NCBI GenBank assembly: GCA_002068775.1
Contig: MWAX01000149.1
Location: 1-7,794, forward strand
DNA length: 7,794 nt
Direction of reading: 5' to 3'
DNA from: Actinobacteria bacterium ADurb.Bin346
GTDB taxonomy: Bacteria; Actinomycetota; Humimicrobiia; Humimicrobiales; Humimicrobiaceae
Below, in pieces: positions 1-4,322 of the stretch. Under the pieces are notes generated by a model. That model did no database searches, was not told the DNA's origin, and saw only the letters and a list, made by a program, of their open reading frames with translations. The stretch's first letter is position 1. Each line of letters starts with the position of its first letter. The position numbers and the translations under genes are program-made.

Positions 1-1
1 C

Positions 2-1648
2 CTTCATGCATTTGATTTGGACCTTCTGTATTCCGGGAAAATAATTATAAGAAGAGCAAAAAAGGGTGAGATGATCCGGAGCATCGACGATAATTTGAGA
101 AGCCTGGATGAAAGCATGCTGATAATAGCAGATGAGAAAAAACCGGTGGCGATTGCCGGGATAATGGGCGGCAAAGACACAGAAATAAATGATAATACTG
201 TAAACGTTCTGCTCGAATCAGCAAATTTTTCAGGGCCTTCAATAATGAAAACATCTGCAAATCTTGGTCTCCGTTCCGAAGCTTCAAACAGGTTTGAAAA
301 GAAAATAGACCCGGAACTTACTGTCATGGCAATAAAAAAATTCAGCAAACTTCTTTCAGAAATAACAGGGATGCCGGAAACTGCCTGCATATATGATAAT
401 TACAGGAAGTCCATCAGGACAAGAGAAATTATATTGAGAATGGGAAAAATCACGGATGTTCTGGGCAAAGAAATAAGCGCCTGTGAAGTATCTTCAATAT
501 TATCCGGCCTTGGTATTGAAAATGAAAAAAGTCCTTCAGGCAGTGATAATCAAAATGCTGAAAGTATAAAAGCTGTTATTCCGTCATCAAGGTATGATGA
601 TCTCGAAAGGGAAATAGACCTCATAGAAGAAATTGCAAGGATATACGGTTTTGATAAGTTTAAATCATGTCCCATGATCTCACCTCTTCATAGGGGAAAG
701 TACACTTATAATCAGAAGATAATAAAGCAGGCAAGAGCGGTGCTGGCAAATCTCGGGCTGTATGAAGTTATAAATTATTCATTTATCGGCGAGGACTCGA
801 TAAAGGTTTTTAAACTGGATAAAGAAGATGCCAGGTACAGCAGTGCAGTTAAAGTCCTTAATCCATTAAATGAAGATTTTGCATTCCTGAGAACTACTCC
901 GATGCCTTTGATGGTTAAAAATATATCAGGAAATCTTAACAGGGGGATAAAAGATATCTCCATTTTTGAGATCACAAAAGTATATCAGCATATTCCTGGT
1001 GACAGGCTTCCTAAAGAAACAACAGTTCTGAGTGTGATGATGACAGGAAAAGCATCTGTTAAGTCCTGGAACAAAAATGATAGAAATTATGACTACTATG
1101 ACATAAAAGGAATACTGGAATATCTGTGCAGTGTTTTTTATAAGAATGCCACACCTGAAGTGAAGCATAAGGAAATGCACTTTTTCCATCCCGTCATAAG
1201 CGGAGAAATTGCAATAAACGGAAAACCTTTAGGTATAATTGGCAAATTACACCCTGCAATACTGGATAAGATTGATATATCTCAGGACATTTTTTATCTT
1301 GAAATTGACATGGATGTTTTTATTGCAAATATAGAGTATCCATTATCGTTTGAGACAATACCTGCTTTTCCGTCTGCAGATATAGATATTGCAATTGTTG
1401 TAGATATACCGACAAGACATTCTGACATTGAGGCAGAGATTAGAAAATCAGGTACAAAAATTTTAAAAAATGTCCGTCTTTTTGATATTTATTCCGGTAA
1501 ACAGATTGAAGACGGGAAGAAAAGTATAGCCTATTCACTTTCTTTCCAGGATAATACAAGGACGCTGAAAGATGGCGAGGTTGACATAATAGTAAAAAGA
1601 ATACTGGACAACCTTAAAAGAAAGTTTGGCGCCAGGTTAAGGGAGTGA
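2..1648 (+). CDS. pheT: Phenylalanine--tRNA ligase beta subunit, 5'-truncated by the window edge
   Basis: This is the beta subunit of the cytoplasmic alpha2-beta2 enzyme that charges tRNA-Phe. The open frame enters from the left edge, so the true start is outside; 548 residues are visible of about 800 usual, and the N-terminal EMAP-like tRNA-binding domain and first B domains are missing. Counting from the edge: the end of the B3/B4 editing domain (LHAFDLD at 1-7, IAGIMGG at 51-57, LESANF at 71-76, SEASNRFEKKIDP at 92-104); the B5 domain (about 139-220, with the family-typical SSRYDD and DLIEEIARIYGF); the catalytic-like core (about 235-430, with LNPLNEDFAFLRTT); and a C-terminal FDX-ACB anticodon-binding domain (about 452-548, FPSADIDIAIVVD to KFGARLRE). 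The C-terminus is intact. pheS is expected just upstream. A TTG at 17 is an internal codon, not the start. Confidence 0.97.
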   Translation, partial: LHAFDLDLLYSGKIIIRRAKKGEMIRSIDDNLRSLDESMLIIADEKKPVAIAGIMGGKDTEINDNTVNVLLESANFSGPSIMKTSANLGLRSEASNRFEKKIDPELTVMAIKKFSKLLSEITGMPETACIYDNYRKSIRTREIILRMGKITDVLGKEISACEVSSILSGLGIENEKSPSGSDNQNAESIKAVIPSSRYDDLEREIDLIEEIARIYGFDKFKSCPMISPLHRGKYTYNQKIIKQARAVLANLGLYEVINYSFIGEDSIKVFKLDKEDARYSSAVKVLNPLNEDFAFLRTTPMPLMVKNISGNLNRGIKDISIFEITKVYQHIPGDRLPKETTVLSVMMTGKASVKSWNKNDRNYDYYDIKGILEYLCSVFYKNATPEVKHKEMHFFHPVISGEIAINGKPLGIIGKLHPAILDKIDISQDIFYLEIDMDVFIANIEYPLSFETIPAFPSADIDIAIVVDIPTRHSDIEAEIRKSGTKILKNVRLFDIYSGKQIEDGKKSIAYSLSFQDNTRTLKDGEVDIIVKRILDNLKRKFGARLRE

Positions 1649-1818
1649 TTTTATTCCGCTTAAAATACTCCGGCCGTAACCCCGTAGATGTTTCTTCCTT
1701 AAGCAGAATTTTTAATGAAAGATAATCCAGCTGCTATTTATATAAAATTGAACAGGAATTAAAAAAAGAGTTAAACTTCAAATGGTTTATTGTTTATAAT
1801 AACTATTGTGTGGTGTAA
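1645..1818 (+). pseudogene. Possible small degraded reading frame after pheT, one internal stop
   Basis: A GTG at 1645 overlaps the pheT stop (GTGA) and opens a 26-codon frame ending at TAA 1723-1725; it includes YSGRNPVDVSSLSRIFNER. In the same frame, directly after this stop, come 30 more open codons with protein-like composition (YKIEQELKKELNFKWFIVY) ending at TAA 1816-1818. So 56 sense codons carry one interruption where AT-rich noncoding DNA would usually hold several. The sequence shows the frame; that it was once a single small protein of about 57 residues, coupled to pheT, is inference. I recognise no family. The downstream half overlaps a promoter-like -10 box for the next gene, which argues that it is no longer a functional gene. 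It may simply be a chance open stretch. Confidence 0.25.
1771..1800 (+). promoter_or_regulatory. Putative sigma-70-type promoter for the RpiB-like gene
   Basis: A perfect -10 hexamer TATAAT lies at 1795-1800, with a weak -35 TTAAAC (3 of 6 consensus bases) at 1771-1776 and an 18-base spacer. Transcription would start near 1807, giving a leader of about 54 bases that contains the 1817-1842 inverted repeat and the ribosome binding site. AT-rich spacers often contain chance TATAAT boxes, so this is a moderate call. Confidence 0.45.
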
Positions 1819-1842
1819 TTGCTTATAAATTTAAAAGCAATT
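1817..1842 (+). promoter_or_regulatory. 8-bp perfect inverted repeat in the leader of the RpiB-like gene
   Basis: AATTGCTT at 1817-1824 pairs exactly with AAGCAATT at 1835-1842 across a 10-base loop. It ends four bases before the Shine-Dalgarno sequence. No T-run follows, so it is not a standard intrinsic terminator. It could be an operator dyad or an mRNA 5' hairpin. With an AT-rich 8-bp stem, function is uncertain. Confidence 0.35.
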
Positions 1843-1860
1843 CTTAAAAGGGGAAAATAA

Positions 1861-2319
1861 TTGGAAACTGAAAAACTTGGCATTGCCAGCGACCATGCAG
1901 GGTTCGGCTATAAGGAGATGCTGAAAGAATTACTATCTGCAGAAGGATATAAAATCAGGGATTTTGGTTTACACAAATGTGAGCCAGTATATGACTATAA
2001 ATTTGTTGAAGAGCTGTGCTGTGACCTTATTGCCGGCGGGATTGACCGCGGGATTTGCATATGCGGCACCGGAATAGCAGTCAGTATTGCTGCAAACAAA
2101 ATAAAAGGCATAAGGGCTGCAGTATGCAATGATATTTATACTGCAGGAAAATCCAGGGAGCACAATAATTCCAACATTATCTGTATTGGCGCAAGGGTGA
2201 TTGGGGAAGATGTGGCAAAGGAGATTATAAAAAAGTGGCTTACAACCGGGTTCGCTGGCGGCAGGCATGAGATACGCAACAACTTTATAACTTCTCTTGA
2301 GGAAAAATACATGATATAA
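1861..2319 (+). CDS. RpiB/LacAB-family sugar-phosphate isomerase
   Basis: A 152-residue cytosolic isomerase of the RpiB/LacA/LacB family, which interconverts aldose and ketose phosphates (ribose-5-P and ribulose-5-P in RpiB proper). The TTG start is fixed by AAGGGG at 1848-1853, seven bases upstream, and by the family N-terminus directly after it. Visible motifs: SDHAGF (10-15) at the phosphate/substrate site, ICGTGI (67-72) with Cys68 at the position of the catalytic base of Cys-type RpiB, SIAANK (75-80), GIRAA (83-87), REHNNSN (99-105) with the ring-opening His101, and FAGGRHEIR (131-139). Oddities: CGTGIA in place of the usual CGTGIG, and YDYK where DYP is usual. Length is normal and there is no added tail. 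A true RpiB is possible. The TIM-like and aldolase neighbours make a tetrose-phosphate (EryI/DerI-like) or BMC-linked role just as plausible, so no symbol is given. Confidence 0.93.
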   Translation: METEKLGIASDHAGFGYKEMLKELLSAEGYKIRDFGLHKCEPVYDYKFVEELCCDLIAGGIDRGICICGTGIAVSIAANKIKGIRAAVCNDIYTAGKSREHNNSNIICIGARVIGEDVAKEIIKKWLTTGFAGGRHEIRNNFITSLEEKYMI

Positions 2320-2340
2320 GAAATCCCGGACACTGTAAAG

Positions 2341-2380
2341 TAAACAAAATCAAACAAAAACAAACAAAATCCCAAAAATA
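2341..2380 (+). repeat. Three 10-bp tandem units with phased A-tracts
   Basis: TAAACAAAAT (2341-2350), CAAACAAAAA (2351-2360) and CAAACAAAAT (2361-2370) repeat with an exact 10-base period, and a fourth A-tract follows at 2374-2378. A-tracts in phase with the helix turn are a known cause of intrinsic DNA curvature. The block lies just upstream of the -35 box at 2384, where curved or UP-like DNA can raise promoter strength. The repeat is seen; the curvature effect is inferred. Confidence 0.6.
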
Positions 2381-2383
2381 ACC

Positions 2384-2413
2384 TTGAAATATGCATGAAG
2401 TTAAATATATAAT
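2384..2413 (+). promoter_or_regulatory. Near-consensus sigma-70-type promoter for the aldolase gene
   Basis: TTGAAA (5 of 6 consensus bases) at 2384-2389 and TATAAT (6 of 6) at 2408-2413 are separated by 18 bases. The expected start is near 2420, leaving a leader of about 85 bases. This is the best promoter in the window. With the phased A-tracts upstream, it suggests that the aldolase is transcribed from its own, probably strong, promoter rather than only by read-through from the RpiB-like gene. Confidence 0.65.
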
Positions 2414-2463
2414 ATATACAGTATTCATATAGTGTTATTATTAATCCGAAAACTAAAATTTGC

Positions 2464-2487
2464 GGTAATCAATATTACAATATTACC
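2464..2487 (+). promoter_or_regulatory. Leader hairpin with an internal tandem repeat before the aldolase gene
   Basis: GGTAAT (2464-2469) pairs with ATTACC (2482-2487). The loop region holds a perfect tandem repeat, CAATATTA at 2470-2477 and 2478-2485. The element ends nine bases before the GGAG ribosome binding site (2496-2499), which stands five bases from the ATG. It could be a regulator binding site or a translational control hairpin. The short AT-rich stem makes this tentative. Confidence 0.35.
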
Positions 2488-2504
2488 CGGGAAATGGAGC
2501 TTCA

Positions 2505-3380
2505 ATGGTTGATATTAAGAACATCAGGGCATCTATTTGTAAAATTGGCAAGTTATTATACGAAAGAGATCTTACAGACTCAAGCGGAGGGAATATCTCT
2601 GTGCGCGACGGGAACCTTATCTATATAAACCCCAGGCGTGCAGGTCACGATTTCCAGTGGGAGCTTGAAGAAGATCAGATAATAGTAACTGACCTGTGCA
2701 AAGTGCCCATTATAGGTGAGGTTGATATGATATCAAGGGAAGCAGCGACTCATTATTATATTTACCAGAATTTTCCGGATGTCTGCTCTGTAATCCATGG
2801 GCACCCGTTCTATATGATGGCTTTTGGGGCAGCGCACATGGATATACCTGCAGTAAGTGAAGGGACCAGAGCAGTCATTGGGACCCAGCCCATTACAAAT
2901 ATTCCGGAAGTCGTCCCGGGCTCCATTGAGCAGGCTGAAGAGATTGTTAAAAATTTTAATAAGCGCAGGGAAATAGATCCGGGGTGTCCGCTGATATGCA
3001 ATATCCCGTTCCACGGCGCTTTTGCTGCCGGTAATAATATAAATGATGCATTTCTTTTTACTGAGGTTGCAAACAACTGCGCAAAAATACTGATATACAG
3101 GCAGATGATGTTTGGAAATGATCCCAAGGCTGATTTCTCAATTCACAAGCATTTTACAAAGGAAGATTTTAAAACAATAGAAGTATCCAAAGATGTCTGC
3201 ACTCCCGGTTATTTTTACACTGATGCTTTTGGAAGGCAGGCAGTTTACAGCGCCGGAGGAAGCAGCCAGGCAGTGCCTGACTCCAAGGGGGTTTCAGCAG
3301 TGCCAGTTATCCAGCAGGAACAGTACAGGGAGATCATCCGGCGTGTCACCGAAGCTGTTGTGAATCAACTAAAAAAATAA
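2505..3380 (+). CDS. Class II (zinc) aldolase, fuculose-phosphate aldolase type, with putative BMC encapsulation peptide
   Basis: A 291-residue protein of the class II aldolase/adducin family, which includes L-fuculose-1-P and rhamnulose-1-P aldolases, ribulose-5-P 4-epimerase and related decarboxylases. Visible motifs: SSGGNISVR (26-34, phosphate site); catalytic Glu79 in ISREA; zinc ligands His98 and His100 in VIHGHP and His170 in PFHGAFAAG. These match the Glu and three-His site of FucA, so DHAP-forming ketose-1-phosphate cleavage is likely; substrate is unknown. The enzyme core ends near residue 248, slightly longer than FucA (about 215). It is followed by a Gly/Ser/Pro/Ala-rich linker (about 250-268) and an amphipathic helix containing YREIIRRVTEAVVNQL (274-289). 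Short hydrophobic-faced helices on linkers are the hallmark of BMC cargo, and aldolases of fucose/rhamnose-type microcompartments carry them. GGAG at 2496-2499 supports the ATG. No shell gene is in view. Confidence 0.93.
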   Translation: MVDIKNIRASICKIGKLLYERDLTDSSGGNISVRDGNLIYINPRRAGHDFQWELEEDQIIVTDLCKVPIIGEVDMISREAATHYYIYQNFPDVCSVIHGHPFYMMAFGAAHMDIPAVSEGTRAVIGTQPITNIPEVVPGSIEQAEEIVKNFNKRREIDPGCPLICNIPFHGAFAAGNNINDAFLFTEVANNCAKILIYRQMMFGNDPKADFSIHKHFTKEDFKTIEVSKDVCTPGYFYTDAFGRQAVYSAGGSSQAVPDSKGVSAVPVIQQEQYREIIRRVTEAVVNQLKK

Positions 3381-3419
3381 TTCAAAATTATCTTCTGTAA
3401 AAGAATGTTATTATTTTAA

Positions 3420-3470
3420 CAGTCAGCAGGCTTATATCACATGGTAATTCTGCAGGACTGCTTTCTTTTA
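3420..3470 (+). terminator. Weak terminator-like hairpin between the aldolase and TIM-like genes
   Basis: CAGTC (3420-3424) and GCAG (3426-3429) pair with CTGC (3450-3453) and GACTG (3456-3460), with a small internal bulge and a loop of about 20 bases. A pyrimidine run CTTTCTTTT follows. The long loop makes this weaker than a standard terminator. It may attenuate read-through from the aldolase gene into the TIM-like gene. I see no convincing separate promoter for the TIM-like gene, so some read-through is expected. Confidence 0.35.
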
Positions 3471-3512
3471 AATATCACTTACTGGATTTTATGCTCGGGA
3501 CAGGGAACTTAT

Positions 3513-4322
3513 ATGAAAAAAATAAAAAAAATGATAGTTTTTGCCAACCTGAAGATTTTTATGAAATCAAGAGCAGAAGTATGTGAATATGTGGAAGATT
3601 TCAAAAATAATATTGCCGGCATTGATACCAGCCTTATAGAAATACATCTGATGTCAGACTTTTTATCTTTTGACTATATGAAAAAAAATCTTGCCGGGAC
3701 AGATATTAAAATAGGGGTACAGGATATTTTCTGGGAGGACTGGGGAGCTTTTACAGGCGAAGTCTCTCCTGCCATGCTGAAAGACCTTGGCTGCGACAGT
3801 GCATTTATAGGGCATTCAGTAAGAAAAACACTGTTTCATGAGACAGATGAAACTGTAAACATGAAAGTGCATGCCTGCCTGAGAAATAATATAACTCCTT
3901 TTATGTTCATTGGAGAGACAAGGGAAGAGCATCAGGCGGGCCTGACGGAAATAATTTTAAAAAGACAGCTTGAAAAAGGGCTTTTCTCGGTAAACGCAGA
4001 AATGCTTTCCAATATAGTAATCGTTTTTGAGCCGAGGTGGGCAATCGGTCAGCAGGATTCAGCATCAATGGAAACTATACAAAAGATGCATATAAAAATA
4101 AGGAACATGCTCGGAGACCTTTACGGGAAAGATATAATTCCTGAAGCAAAAGTCATATATGGAGGCGGAGTAAATATTGAAAACATCGGCGCTATTGTAA
4201 AAATTCCTGAAGTTGATGGAGCTGGTGCAGCAAGAGCATCACTGGATGCTTTGCATTTTTTAAAACTTATAAGTATTATCGAATCTGAAGCAAAAAGCAG
4301 GAGAAAAGGTTATGGCAATTAA
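3513..4322 (+). CDS. Divergent triosephosphate-isomerase-like sugar-phosphate isomerase
   Basis: A 269-residue TIM-barrel protein of the triosephosphate isomerase family. The ATG at 3513 is chosen because AGGGA sits about six bases upstream and MIVFANLK then aligns with the family start; an in-frame ATG at 3441 would add 24 unconserved residues and lies in a hairpin loop. Catalytic residues are kept: Asn12 and Lys14 (ANLK), His101 (IGHS) and Glu173 (FEPRWAIG). GAFTGEVSPAMLKDLG (78-93) is typical TIM. But the near-invariant Glu of GHSER is Val103, loop 6 reads AIGQQDSA instead of AIGTGKTA, YGGS is YGGG, and the last phosphate loop is GAGAARAS rather than the usual LVGGAS pattern. It is therefore probably not the glycolytic enzyme. 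TIM paralogues of this kind include EryH/LerI, which isomerise L-erythrulose-1-P and D-erythrulose-4-P, and the RpiB-like and aldolase neighbours fit that role. The 3' end overlaps the next gene by 11 bases. Confidence 0.88.
   Translation: MKKIKKMIVFANLKIFMKSRAEVCEYVEDFKNNIAGIDTSLIEIHLMSDFLSFDYMKKNLAGTDIKIGVQDIFWEDWGAFTGEVSPAMLKDLGCDSAFIGHSVRKTLFHETDETVNMKVHACLRNNITPFMFIGETREEHQAGLTEIILKRQLEKGLFSVNAEMLSNIVIVFEPRWAIGQQDSASMETIQKMHIKIRNMLGDLYGKDIIPEAKVIYGGGVNIENIGAIVKIPEVDGAGAARASLDALHFLKLISIIESEAKSRRKGYGN

Noticed and set aside
17..19. TTG at 17 as the start of pheT
   Set aside because: The frame continues to the left edge with LHAFD, a conserved internal PheT motif, so the TTG is an ordinary Leu codon.
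2341..2380. CRISPR-like array
   Set aside because: The repeat unit is 10 bases with no spacers; it is a low-complexity phased A-tract block.
2810..3127. Minus-strand frame inside the aldolase gene
   Set aside because: It overlaps conserved zinc-ligand codons of the aldolase and has no ribosome binding site.
3441..3512. ATG at 3441 as the start of the TIM-like protein
   Set aside because: It adds 24 residues with no family match, has only a poor ribosome binding site and lies in a predicted hairpin loop; 3513 has AGGGA and starts at the conserved barrel strand.
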